64,000 bases of DNA, from NCBI RefSeq assembly GCF_024213195.1, contig NZ_JANAVF010000016.1, positions 117,759-181,758 of the forward strand. The letters run 5' to 3'. Below are positions 25,109 to 33,380 of this stretch, piece after piece. The translations under genes were made by a program, and so were the position numbers. How positions within the stretch are numbered: position 1 is the first letter of the stretch; every line of letters starts with the position of its first letter. The notes beneath the pieces were generated by a model. It searched no databases, had not been told where the DNA came from, and saw only the letters and a program-made list of their open reading frames with translations. This stretch comes from Streptomyces sp. TBY4. GTDB taxonomy: Bacteria; Actinomycetota; Actinomycetes; Streptomycetales; Streptomycetaceae.

Positions 25109-26269
25109 ATGACCCGTACGGAGGGACCCGTGGCGCCCGTGGAAGCCGACGAGCCCGTGGCACCCGTACGCAAGCGCCGGCGCGGCCGGATCCTCGTCCC
25201 CCTGATGCTGGTCGCCGCGGTGGCCGGGGCCGGGGCGGTCGCCGTCGCCCGCCCGTGGGAGCGCGGCACCGGCGGGGCCAACCGGTCGCAGGTGCAGTAC
25301 GGCCTCGCCCCGGTCGAGCAGGGTTCGCTGTCCAGCGGCATCCAGCTCACCGGCTCGCTCGTCCACGACGCGCCCACCCCGGTCGTCGCGGCCGGCAAGG
25401 GCACCGTCACGGGGCTCCCGGCCGTCGGCGCCGTCGTCAAGGCCGGACAGAAGCTCTACGAGGTGGACGGACAGCCGGTGGTCCTGATGACCGGGGACCG
25501 CCCGATGTGGCGCGACCTGGGCCCCGGCGTTCCCGCCGGCTCCGACGTGGAACAGCTCGAACACAATCTGGTCGAGCTCGGCCACGCCAAGGGGCTCGGC
25601 CTGGCCGCCGACCAGAAGTTCACCCCGGACACCGCAACCGCCGTGAAGCGCTGGCAGAAGTCCCTGGGCGTCCAGGAGACCGGCGCGGTCCCCCTGGGCG
25701 CAGTCGTCATGCTGCCGCAGGAGTCCGTCCGCGTGCAGCAGGTCGGCGCGCAGCTCGGCGCCGTCCTGGGCGGCTCCCCGGTCGTGACCGTGACCCGCGA
25801 GGAGCTCGTGGTCACCGTGCGGCCGGCCGAGAACCAGCTCTCCCGGTTCAAGCCGGACGGACGGGTCCGGGTCAGGACGGCCGACGGTTCCGCCGTCGAG
25901 GGACGCATCCGGTCCCTGATCCGCGGCTCCGGCTCGGGCTCCGGCGCGGGCTCCGGCTCGGAGGACGGCTCCGGGGACGCTCCCGGTGGGGCCAAGACCA
26001 CCGTGACCATCGTGCTGGACGGCCAGGAACAGGCGCAGCGGGCGGGGCAGTCCGCGGTGACCGTCACGGTGGTGGGCGACACCGCCGAGAACGCGCTCAT
26101 CGTTCCCGTCACCGCCCTGCTCGCGCTGGACGGCGGCGGCTACGGCGTACGCGTCTCCGACGGCCCCGCGCCCCGGCTGGTCCGGGTCCAGCTCGGGCTG
26201 ATCGCCGACGCCAAGGCGCAGATCACCGGCGATGTGAAGCCCGGCGCGCAGGTGGTGATCCCGAAGTGA
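25109..26269 (+). CDS. Membrane-fusion/adaptor protein with peptidoglycan-binding-like domain
   Basis: 386 aa from ATG 25109 (GGGGAG six bases upstream; GTG 25103 is the alternative). One membrane helix at about 24-42, then the lipoyl-like half (VVAAGKGTVTGLPAVGAVVK), a peptidoglycan-binding-like module (LEHNLVELGHAKG with TATAVKRWQKSLGV), the barrel half, a Gly/Ser linker (about 273-294) and a membrane-proximal domain (NALIVPVTALLALDGGGYGV). It resembles MacA/HlyD adaptors and should link the ABC transporter encoded next to the cell wall. The stop overlaps the ATPase start. Confidence 0.85.
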   Translation: MTRTEGPVAPVEADEPVAPVRKRRRGRILVPLMLVAAVAGAGAVAVARPWERGTGGANRSQVQYGLAPVEQGSLSSGIQLTGSLVHDAPTPVVAAGKGTVTGLPAVGAVVKAGQKLYEVDGQPVVLMTGDRPMWRDLGPGVPAGSDVEQLEHNLVELGHAKGLGLAADQKFTPDTATAVKRWQKSLGVQETGAVPLGAVVMLPQESVRVQQVGAQLGAVLGGSPVVTVTREELVVTVRPAENQLSRFKPDGRVRVRTADGSAVEGRIRSLIRGSGSGSGAGSGSEDGSGDAPGGAKTTVTIVLDGQEQAQRAGQSAVTVTVVGDTAENALIVPVTALLALDGGGYGVRVSDGPAPRLVRVQLGLIADAKAQITGDVKPGAQVVIPK

Positions 26270-27018
26270 CCTCTCCCCTGGCGTGGGGCACCCCCGCCAC
26301 GGTCCCCGCAGCCCCCGTCCCCGTCCTGGAGCTGTCCGGCATCGTCAAGGAGTACCCGGGCACACCGCCGCTGCGCGTCCTGCACGGCATCGGCCTCACC
26401 GTCGAAGCCGGTGAGCTCCTGGCCGTCGTAGGCCCGTCCGGTTCCGGCAAGTCCACCCTCCTCGCGCTGCTCGGCTCGCTCGACCGGCCCACCTCGGGCC
26501 TGCTGCGGTTCGAGGGCCGCGATCTGGGCGGTCTGTCCGACCGGGAGCTGGCCGCGCTGCGGGCGCACCGGATCGGCTTCGTGTTCCAGCAGTTCTTCCT
26601 GCTGTCCGGACTCACCACCGTCGAGAACGTGGCGACCGGGTTGCTGTACGCCGGGGTGCCGGTCTCCGAGCGGCGTGCCCGGGCCGTCGAGGCACTGCGC
26701 TCCGTGGGGCTCGGGCACCGGCTGGAGCACCGCCCCGACCAGCTCTCGGGCGGCGAGAAGCAGCGCGTGGCGATCGCCCGCGCGCTGATCGGCCGCCCGG
26801 CGCTGCTGCTCGCCGACGAGCCGACCGGAGCCCTGGACAGCGTGTCCGGCGCCGCCGTCGTCGACCTGCTGCACACCCTGAACGCGAACGGCACCACGGT
26901 GGTGGTCATCACCCACGACCGGGCGCTGGCCGCCTCGTTCCCCCGCCGGGTCGGCATCCAGGACGGCCGCATCGAGTTCGACGAACGCCTCCCGGAGCCC
27001 ACTGGAGCCCACGCATGA
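26266..27018 (+). CDS. ABC transporter ATPase (MacB/LolD type)
   Basis: 250 aa from GTG. Walker A GPSGSGKST, Q-loop FVFQQFFLL, signature LSGGEKQRVAIARAL, Walker B LLLADEPTGALDS and the H-loop ITHDRALA are all intact. ADEPTGALDS is typical of the MacB/LolD/FtsE group. It overlaps both neighbours, so adaptor, ATPase and permease are made together. Confidence 0.95.
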   Translation: MTSPLAWGTPATVPAAPVPVLELSGIVKEYPGTPPLRVLHGIGLTVEAGELLAVVGPSGSGKSTLLALLGSLDRPTSGLLRFEGRDLGGLSDRELAALRAHRIGFVFQQFFLLSGLTTVENVATGLLYAGVPVSERRARAVEALRSVGLGHRLEHRPDQLSGGEKQRVAIARALIGRPALLLADEPTGALDSVSGAAVVDLLHTLNANGTTVVVITHDRALAASFPRRVGIQDGRIEFDERLPEPTGAHA

Positions 27019-28223
27019 AGACCCGTACGCGCGCCCGTACGCGCACACGCACCCGGCTGCGCCCCATGGACCTGCTGCGCCTGGGCATGATCGGGCCGCG
27101 GACCCGCAAGGTGCGTACCGCGCTGTCCGCGCTGGGCATCGCGCTGGGCATCGCGGCCGTGGTCGCGGTCACCGGCATCTCGAACTCCAACCAGCAGCAC
27201 CTGCTGGCACGGCTGGACCAGCTCGGCTCCAACCTGATCACCGTGGCCCCCGGCAAGGGGCCCGACCAGCAGCCGGTGCCGCTCCCGCTCACCGCGGAGA
27301 AGATGCTCTCCGCCATCGCGCCCGTGCAGCGGACCACCGCCACCGGGGCCACGAAGGCCCAGGTGTACCGCAACGACCTGGTACCGGCGCAGCAGACGGG
27401 CAGCCTCACCGTGCTGGCCGCCCGCCTCAACCTGCTGGAGGTGCTGCGCGCCGAGCTGCGCGCCGGGCAGTGGCTGGACACCGCGAGCGAGAACCTCCCG
27501 GTGACCGTGCTCGGCGACCGGGCGGCCGAGCGGCTCGGCGTCACCGGACCCGGCGAGCGGGTGTGGCTCGGCGGGCAGTGGTACGAGGTCCTCGGCATCC
27601 TGGCCCCGAACGAGCTCGCCCCCGAGCTGGGCACCGCGGCCCTGGTCGGCTGGCCGCAGGCGGTCGCGCACCTGGGAGCCGACGGGAGCGCCGCGACCGT
27701 CTACCTGCGGTCGTACTCCGAACGCGTGCCGCAGGTCCAGGCGGTGGCCGCGGCCAGCGCGAATCCCGGCAGCCCGACCATGGTCGCGGTGAGCCGGCCC
27801 TCCGATCTCCTCCTGGCCCGCACCGAGACGGAGAACAGCCTCACGGCGCTCGTCCTCGTCCTGGCCGGAGTGGCCCTGCTGGTGGGCGGTGTCGGGATCG
27901 CCAACACGATGGTCGTCGGCGTGATGGAACGCCGCGGCGAGATCGGGCTGCGCCGCGCCCTGGGGGCCCGGGGCGGCCAGATCTCGGCGCAGTTCCTGCT
28001 GGAGGCCGTCCTGATGGGCTTTATCGGAGGGACGGGTGGACTGCTCCTCGGCGGACTGACCGTGTACGGCTACGCGCTGGTCCAGGGCTGGCCGGCCGCC
28101 ATCCCCCTCTACACCCTGGTCGCCGGCCCCACGGTCTCGGTGGTGGTGGCCGCGCTCGCCGGGCTCTACCCCGCGCTGCGGGCCGCCCGGGCCTCCCCCA
28201 CGGACGCGCTGCGCTCGGCGTGA
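27015..28223 (+). CDS. ABC transporter permease (MacB/FtsX family)
   Basis: 402 aa. Membrane helix 1 near residue 35-55 (ALSALGIALGIAAVVAVTG), a large extracellular MacB-like domain of about 200 residues, then three helices in the C-terminal FtsX domain with the conserved GIANTMVVGVMERRGEIGLRR. Basic N-terminus (repeated RTR). With the ATPase and adaptor it forms a tripartite exporter of peptides, antibiotics or lipids; the two-component system on the other side suggests an envelope-stress or antimicrobial response. Confidence 0.9.
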   Translation: MKTRTRARTRTRTRLRPMDLLRLGMIGPRTRKVRTALSALGIALGIAAVVAVTGISNSNQQHLLARLDQLGSNLITVAPGKGPDQQPVPLPLTAEKMLSAIAPVQRTTATGATKAQVYRNDLVPAQQTGSLTVLAARLNLLEVLRAELRAGQWLDTASENLPVTVLGDRAAERLGVTGPGERVWLGGQWYEVLGILAPNELAPELGTAALVGWPQAVAHLGADGSAATVYLRSYSERVPQVQAVAAASANPGSPTMVAVSRPSDLLLARTETENSLTALVLVLAGVALLVGGVGIANTMVVGVMERRGEIGLRRALGARGGQISAQFLLEAVLMGFIGGTGGLLLGGLTVYGYALVQGWPAAIPLYTLVAGPTVSVVVAALAGLYPALRAARASPTDALRSA

Positions 28224-28255
28224 CCCGGGCGGATCCGGGCGGATCCGCCCGGGTC
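28222..28255 (+). terminator. Strong terminator after the ABC operon
   Basis: Perfect 14-base arms, GACCCGGGCGGATC and GATCCGCCCGGGTC, with a 6-base loop, starting within the permease stop codon. Confidence 0.75.
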
Positions 28256-28335
28256 GGGGGGCGCCTTCTCCGTACAAGTGCGCAGGTCCGGGATAGGGTG
28301 CGCCGACGGACGGACACGGGTGGGCGGGGCGGGAC

Positions 28336-31287
28336 ATGACACTGCGGGACGGGGATCCGCGGGCGATCGGCGGGTATGTCCTGATCGCCCGGCTGGGTTC
28401 CGGCGGGATGGGGACGGTGTACTCGGGGCGGGCCGCTTCGGGGCGGCTCGTCGCGGTGAAGCTGGTGCACCAGCAGTTCGCCGACGACCCGGAGTTCCGG
28501 ACCAGGTTCCGGCAGGAGGTGGCGGCCGCCCGGCGGGTGAGCGGGGCCTTCACCGCCGCGGTGGTGGACGCCGACCCGGACGCGGAGCGGCCCTGGATGG
28601 CCACCCAGCTGGTGCCCGGGCGCACCCTGCGCGCGCGGGTGAAGGCGGACGGGCCGCTGCGCGGGAGCGCGCTGCGGGTGCTCGCGCTGGGACTGGTGGA
28701 GGCGCTGCGCGAGCTGCACACCACCGGGGTGATCCACCGCGACCTCAAGCCGGACAACGTCATGCTGACGGACGACGGGCCGCGGGTCATCGACTTCGGG
28801 ATCTCGCGGGCGGCGGGGCAGCAGACGCTGACCTCGACCGGGCAGATCCTGGGGACCCCGCCGTACATGTCTCCGGAGCAGCTGTCGGCCCCCGCCCGGG
28901 TGCGGGCCTCGTCGGACGTGTTCTCGCTCGGGTCGGTGCTGGTGTTCGCCGCGACCGGGCGGGGGCCCTTCGACGCGGAGTCGCACTACATGACGGCCTA
29001 CCGCGTGGTGTCGGAGGCGCCGGACATCACGGAACTGACCGATTCGCTACGGGCCGTGGCCGCGGCCTGCCTGGCCAAGGAGGCGGCCGCCCGGCCGGGA
29101 CCCGGCGAACTGCTGGACGCGCTGACGCGGATCCCGGCGGCCGACTGGGACAACCCGCGGAGGCCCGTCGAGGGCGAGAACGGGGCCGGGCTCCGGGCGG
29201 AGGCCGGGGGCGGGGCCGGAGCCGGGGCCGGGGCAGGCGCCGAGGCCCAAGCGGGAGCCGGGACCGGAGCAGGAGCGTGGACCGGAGTCGGAATCGGGGC
29301 AGGAGCAGCCCCCGGGAGCGGAGTTGGAGCCGGTACCGGAGCTGAAGCCGAGGTCGGCACAGGAGTTGGACCCGAGGCGGGAGCCGAAGTCCGGGCCGGA
29401 GCGGGGGCCTGGGCCGAGACAGATGCCTTGGCGCAGCCAGGAGTTGGAGTAGGCGCCGAGGCGGGAGCGTCGGCCCAGCCGGGAGCTGGATACGAAGCCG
29501 GGGCGGGAGCCTGGTCCCAGACGGGAGCTGGAGCCGAGGCGAGAGCCTGGCCCCAGACGGAAGTTGGAGCCGAAGCCGAGGCGGGAGCGTGGGCCCAGCC
29601 GGGAGTTGGAGCCCGATCTGGCGCGGAAGCCTGGTCCCAGACGGGAGCCGGGGCCGAGGCGGAAGTCAGGGCTGAGGCAGGCGTAGGGGCCGGCGGCGGT
29701 GGTGGCTCGTGGAGTGGTGAGGGGGCCGGTCCCGTAGGGGCGGGTGCTCCGGGGACCCTGGACGGAGCATCCGGCGAGGACACCGGCGGGTCGCTCACCC
29801 GGCACTCGGGGCCGCCGACCGGGCCGGCCGGGGACCTGGTGCCCGGGCGGACCCGCAGGCTCCGTAGGATCCGCAGGCCCCGTAGGCGCGTGCTCCTCGC
29901 GGGAGCGCTGGCGGCTTCGCTGCTCGCCGGCGGCGGGATCTACCTGCGCTTCTCCCCGCCGGCCGGCGGCGCGGGGGACAACGCGAAGGCTCCCGGGGCC
30001 TCCGCCGGTCCCTCCGGCACGCCCAGCCCCTCCGGGACGCCCGGCGGCGCCGCGGGGACGCCCGCCCCGCCGAAGCCGAACAGCCTCCTCCTCCCCTACG
30101 TGGCCACGGACGGCGGCAGCCCGGCCGGCAGCCGCTCCTACGCGGACGGCCCCGGCCGGCGCCCCGCCGGGTGGCGGGCCTGGGACGGCATCAAGGAGCA
30201 GGCCTCCTGCGTGTACGCGGACTCCTCGCTGGTGTGCACGGCCCCCCGCCACGACAAGGAGGTTCCGGGCGACACGCTCAGCCGGTACGCCGCATCCACC
30301 GGCGAGGTGCTGTGGGGACAGCTGCTGGAGGACTCCGCGGAGGGGCAGGCCCCGCTGGTGGCCCCCGGGGCCGTCGCCGGATCCCACACGGTGATCGTGC
30401 CCGGCAGCAAGGGGTTCACCGCGCTGGACCTCACGGACGGCACGCCCCGCTGGGAGTTCCCCACCAAGGAGAAGCTGAAGCGCGCGGTCCTGGACGCGGA
30501 CGGCAGCCGGGTGTTCGCGGTCAGCGCCTCCGGTACGGTCACCGCCCTGGAGACCCGGTACGGGAAGCTGCTGTGGCAGCAGCCGGTGTCCGGCTCCGAG
30601 GACGGCTACCCGGCGCTGCGGGTGAACGCGGACCGCGTGTACGTACAAGGGCGCACCCAGAAGCCCGACATGGGGTTCCAGACCTTCGTGACGGCCCTCG
30701 ACGGCTCCACCGGCAAGAAGCTGCCGTTCGGGACCCCCCAGGACGGCACCCGGTTCGCGATGCCCGGGACGTGCGAGACCCGCGGGCTGACGCTGGCCCA
30801 GGGCCCGAACGCGGCGACCGTCTTCCTGTGCAGCAAGGAGAACGGGGCCGGGGTGCTGCGCGGCGATCCGGCGGCGCGCCGGACCGCCGACCTCCCGTAC
30901 GCGGGCACCACGCTGTCCGGGCCGGCCGTGGCCGGGGACGAGGTGTACCTGATGGCGACCTCGGCGGGCGGCGAACCGGGGTTCATGGAGCTCAACCAGG
31001 AGTCCGGCGGCGCCGTGTGGCGGGTTCCGCTGGCGCAGGAGTGCACCGACCCGGAGCGCCCGGAGGCCGCGAACGCGGTGGTGGTGACCGACGGGCTGGC
31101 GTACGTGCGCTGCCGGACCTCGGGGGTGGTCATCGACCTGGCCTCCCGCAAGCAGACCGGCCGGTTCACCGTCCCGGGCGGCGTCCGCGCGGGAACCGAC
31201 GGCCCGTCCGGCTTCCTGGTGGTGGGCGGGATCGTCTTCACCCCGACCGCCAAGGGATGGTCCTCCGTCGAACCCTCGCCGGTCTAG
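28336..31287 (+). CDS. Ser/Thr protein kinase with repetitive linker and PQQ-like propeller
   Basis: 983 aa. Kinase domain (about 10-265): LGSGGMGTVYSG, VAVKLVHQQF, catalytic HRDLKPDN, DFG and SPEQL. Residues about 285-455 are a low-complexity Gly/Ala/Glu linker with recurring AGAWSQTGAGAEA-like units. A membrane helix lies at about 518-538 (LLAGALAASLLAGGGIYL), then a Pro/Ser spacer and an extracellular seven-blade PQQ-like beta propeller with WGQLLEDS, WEFPTKEKLK, WQQPVSG and WRVPLAQ at blade ends. The propeller is the probable ligand sensor. The unusually long intracellular linker separates kinase from membrane. Confidence 0.9.
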   Translation: MTLRDGDPRAIGGYVLIARLGSGGMGTVYSGRAASGRLVAVKLVHQQFADDPEFRTRFRQEVAAARRVSGAFTAAVVDADPDAERPWMATQLVPGRTLRARVKADGPLRGSALRVLALGLVEALRELHTTGVIHRDLKPDNVMLTDDGPRVIDFGISRAAGQQTLTSTGQILGTPPYMSPEQLSAPARVRASSDVFSLGSVLVFAATGRGPFDAESHYMTAYRVVSEAPDITELTDSLRAVAAACLAKEAAARPGPGELLDALTRIPAADWDNPRRPVEGENGAGLRAEAGGGAGAGAGAGAEAQAGAGTGAGAWTGVGIGAGAAPGSGVGAGTGAEAEVGTGVGPEAGAEVRAGAGAWAETDALAQPGVGVGAEAGASAQPGAGYEAGAGAWSQTGAGAEARAWPQTEVGAEAEAGAWAQPGVGARSGAEAWSQTGAGAEAEVRAEAGVGAGGGGGSWSGEGAGPVGAGAPGTLDGASGEDTGGSLTRHSGPPTGPAGDLVPGRTRRLRRIRRPRRRVLLAGALAASLLAGGGIYLRFSPPAGGAGDNAKAPGASAGPSGTPSPSGTPGGAAGTPAPPKPNSLLLPYVATDGGSPAGSRSYADGPGRRPAGWRAWDGIKEQASCVYADSSLVCTAPRHDKEVPGDTLSRYAASTGEVLWGQLLEDSAEGQAPLVAPGAVAGSHTVIVPGSKGFTALDLTDGTPRWEFPTKEKLKRAVLDADGSRVFAVSASGTVTALETRYGKLLWQQPVSGSEDGYPALRVNADRVYVQGRTQKPDMGFQTFVTALDGSTGKKLPFGTPQDGTRFAMPGTCETRGLTLAQGPNAATVFLCSKENGAGVLRGDPAARRTADLPYAGTTLSGPAVAGDEVYLMATSAGGEPGFMELNQESGGAVWRVPLAQECTDPERPEAANAVVVTDGLAYVRCRTSGVVIDLASRKQTGRFTVPGGVRAGTDGPSGFLVVGGIVFTPTAKGWSSVEPSPV
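29190..29700 (+). repeat. Imperfect repeats encoding the kinase linker
   Basis: About 500 bases of degenerate hexamers (GGAGCC/GGGGCC) with longer recurring units such as GCCTGGTCCCAGACGGGAGC (29510 and 29630 areas). The unit encodes A-W-S-Q-T-G-A. The opposite strand gives long Ala/Pro/Ser frames, an artefact of the repeat. Confidence 0.8.
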
Positions 31288-31391
31288 GTGTGTTGCGTGC
31301 CGGCCCGGCTCACGGCCGGGATCCAGACGCTGCGCGGACTCTTCGCGGGAGCCCTCGCCCCGGCCTCGTAGCGGATCCGTGCCTGCGGGGT

Positions 31392-31451
31392 CCGCACACG
31401 CCGATTCCCCTTGCCGGGCCAGGTGGCCGGCCGGGGAATCGGCATGTGCGG
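31392..31451. terminator. Bidirectional terminator between kinase and dsbB genes
   Basis: CCGATTCCCC (31401) pairs with GGGGAATCGG (31433). With one mismatch the arms extend to about 19 bases (CCGCACA...TGTGCGG), and the loop GCCGGGCC/GGCCGGC can also pair. It separates two convergent genes. Confidence 0.75.
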
Positions 31452-31470
31452 GGGGACAGGGGCGGGGGGA

Positions 31471-32106
31471 TCAGAAGAGGTCGGCGAAGAACTGGTAGCC
31501 GGTGGGGTCTCCGGGCATCTGCCAGTGGAAGCCCTGCAGGAAGAAGCAGGCCACGAAGTTGCTGACGGCGAAGAGGGCCAGGACGGCCAGGGTGAGGGTG
31601 GCCGCGCGGCGGAGGGCGGGCGAGCCGGCTGCGGCGTCCAGAGGTGCGGCCCGATCGGCCAGGACGAGGTTGACGCCGGCGGCGAGGGCGGCCAGGAAGA
31701 AGGTGATGGCGGCCCAGGTGTACAGGTGCAGGCCGAAGAGAGCGCCTGCGTACCCGGGGTCCCCGGGGGCGATGTGCATCAGCACCTGGGCGCCGGAGAC
31801 GGTCCCGCCGATGAGGGCCGAGACGATGGCGATGCCCCAGCCGGAGGCGAACTCCCCGGTGGTCACGGCTCCCTTGCGGGAGCGGGCGATGATCATGGCG
31901 GGCCCCAGGGCGCTGAGCAGCATGAACATCCGCTGCAGGAGGCACATGGGGCAGGGGTACTCCCACAGCCCGAACTGGAAGACGTAGGCGCCGCCGATGG
32001 TGGCGCACATGCCGAGGACGTAGGCATGGGCGAACCAGAGGCCGAGGCGGTGCGAGAGCCCGGCGGTGACGTTGGTGGTGACGTTGGTGGTGACGTTGAT
32101 GGACAT
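31471..32106 (-). CDS. DsbB-like disulfide bond formation protein
   Basis: 211 aa, about five membrane helices. The CPMCLLQR motif after helix 1-2 is the redox CxxC of DsbB; a second Cys lies in NFVACFFLQGFHWQMPGD, fewer than the two loop Cys of E. coli DsbB. DsbB-type proteins pass electrons from thiol oxidases to quinone. The N-terminus is odd: NVTTNVTTNVT encoded by three tandem 12-base units, so translation may begin later. It lies 12 bases after a 52-aa membrane-protein gene and shares an upstream operator sequence with the TDT-cydAB operon. Confidence 0.8.
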   Translation of the reverse strand: MSINVTTNVTTNVTAGLSHRLGLWFAHAYVLGMCATIGGAYVFQFGLWEYPCPMCLLQRMFMLLSALGPAMIIARSRKGAVTTGEFASGWGIAIVSALIGGTVSGAQVLMHIAPGDPGYAGALFGLHLYTWAAITFFLAALAAGVNLVLADRAAPLDAAAGSPALRRAATLTLAVLALFAVSNFVACFFLQGFHWQMPGDPTGYQFFADLF

Positions 32107-32118
32107 TCCTGCTCCTCC

Positions 32119-32277
32119 TCAGAAGCTCAGGTTGAAGGCGCGGTCGAGGTGGGGGAGGAACGCGAGGAGCGTCACGCTCAGGGTTCCCGCCCACAGCAGG
32201 AGCCGATTCCTGCCCGGCCAGTCACGGAGGACCGCCAGGACGCATACGGAGATCAGGAGGAAGAGGATGGTGTACAT
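32119..32277 (-). CDS. 52-aa membrane protein, DUF5993-like
   Basis: ATG at 32277 to TGA at 32119 encodes 52 residues with two hydrophobic helices (MYTILFLLISVCVLAVL and LLLWAGTLSVTLLAFL) divided by a short charged loop RDWPGRNR, and ending LDRAFNLSF. I recall DUF5993 as a family of about 50 aa encoded directly before DsbB-like genes and ending in a similar motif. It is 12 bases from the dsbB start and so translated from the same message. It probably assists or stabilises DsbB in the membrane. Confidence 0.65.
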   Translation of the reverse strand: MYTILFLLISVCVLAVLRDWPGRNRLLLWAGTLSVTLLAFLPHLDRAFNLSF

Positions 32278-32335
32278 GGTTTCCCTGCTTCATCGGAGGC
32301 TTACGCATTCATCCTCCGGCGGGGAGTTCCGGCCC

Positions 32336-32380
32336 GGTAGCGGCAACGGATCGATGGATCCATAGAGCAGATCTATGACC
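32336..32380 (-). promoter_or_regulatory. LysR-type operator upstream of the DUF5993-dsbB operon
   Basis: On the minus strand the 45 bases contain CATAG-N7-CTATG (ATAG-N7-CTAT, a T-N11-A LysR box), then GGATCCATCGATCC and GTTGCCGCTACC. It is nearly identical to the site at 33305-33349 in the same orientation relative to its target gene, and ends 59 bases before the DUF5993 start. Confidence 0.75.
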
Positions 32381-32389
32381 TCCCGGAAG

Positions 32390-33310
32390 CTACGCACCCA
32401 TGGCGAGCTGCCTCCGGGCGAGGGCGTACAGGTCCCGGGCCGGACCGGCCGGACGCCGGCCGGTGGGCCAGACGGCGCGCAGCGAGCGGCCGAGTTCGAG
32501 GCCGGTGACCGTCGGGGACCGCAGGGTGCCGGCGGCGAGTTCGTCGGCGACGGCGAGCGAGCTGAGGACGGCGGGGCCGCCGCCGCCGGCCACGGCGGTC
32601 TTGATGGCGGTGGTGGAGGCCAGTTCCAGCAGGGCGGAGGGCTTCCAGTCGGGCAGGTGGGCCGTGATCGCGCGCTCGAAGGCGGTGCGCGTCCCCGATC
32701 CCGGCTCGCGCTGGATCAGCGAGGCGGCGGCGAGTTCGTCGAGGGTGATGGCGGTGCGCCGCGCCCAGGGGTGCGTCGGCGCCACCACGACGAGGAGCCG
32801 GTCCCTGGCCACGGCATGGCTTTCGAGCCCCTTCGGCGCGCGGGGGCTCTCGATGAAGCCCAGCTCGGCGCGGCCGTCCAGGACCGCCCGGGCCACCTCG
32901 GCGGAGTTGCCCGATTCGAGGGCGACGCTGGTGGCGGGATGCTGCGCCCGCAGCCCGATGAGCCACTTGGGGACCAGGTACTCGGCGACCGTCTGGCTGG
33001 CCGCGACCTTGAGGTGGGAGCTGCGCCGTTCGCGCAGGGCGCCGATGCCGGCGTCCAGCTCGTGCGCCGCGTCGATCACGGTCCGGGCCCACTCCGCGAT
33101 CAGCGCCCCCGCCGGGGTGGGCTTCGAACCGAGCGAGGAGCGTTCCAGTACGGGAAGGCCGACGAGCTTCTCCAGGTAGCGGATGCGGGAGCTGGCCGAG
33201 GGCTGGCTGATGCCGTGCGCCTCGGCGGCCCGCCCCAGACTGCCGAGCTCGATGACGCTGAGCAGCAGGTCGAGGGCGGGAAGGTCGGGGACGCGCGGAG
33301 AGATGGGCAT
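32390..33310 (-). CDS. LysR-family transcriptional regulator
   Basis: 306 aa. Helix-turn-helix at residues about 15-60: LLLSVIELGSLGRAAEAHGI, SQPSASSRIRYLEKLVG and LPVLERSSLGSKPTPAG. Effector domain from about 90, with LKVAASQTVAEYLVPKWL and GSGTRTAFERAI, like the CysL/CbbR group. The start lies within one of two near-identical 45-bp sites that flank the gene, so it should autoregulate and control both DUF5993-dsbB on its left and the TDT-cydAB genes on its right. Confidence 0.9.
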   Translation of the reverse strand: MPISPRVPDLPALDLLLSVIELGSLGRAAEAHGISQPSASSRIRYLEKLVGLPVLERSSLGSKPTPAGALIAEWARTVIDAAHELDAGIGALRERRSSHLKVAASQTVAEYLVPKWLIGLRAQHPATSVALESGNSAEVARAVLDGRAELGFIESPRAPKGLESHAVARDRLLVVVAPTHPWARRTAITLDELAAASLIQREPGSGTRTAFERAITAHLPDWKPSALLELASTTAIKTAVAGGGGPAVLSSLAVADELAAGTLRSPTVTGLELGRSLRAVWPTGRRPAGPARDLYALARRQLAMGA

Positions 33311-33349
33311 AGAGTCATCCTATGGATGCATCGATCCGGTGCCGCTACC
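33305..33349 (+). promoter_or_regulatory. LysR-type operator upstream of TDT-cydAB
   Basis: CATAG-N7-CTATG at 33308-33324 is followed by GGATGCATCGATCC and GGTGCCGCTACC. In the 30 bases 33320-33349 it differs from the other site at only 2 positions. It ends 31 bases before the TDT start and overlaps the lysR start codon. Confidence 0.75.
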
Positions 33350-33380
33350 GCGGCGCGTGACACCGGCAGATGGTGGATCC

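Noticed and set aside
28998..29798. Long minus-strand frame rich in Ala/Pro/Ser opposite the kinase linker
   Set aside because: It is the mirror of the GC-rich hexamer repeats; it has no domain and the plus-strand frame is continuous with a clear kinase and propeller.
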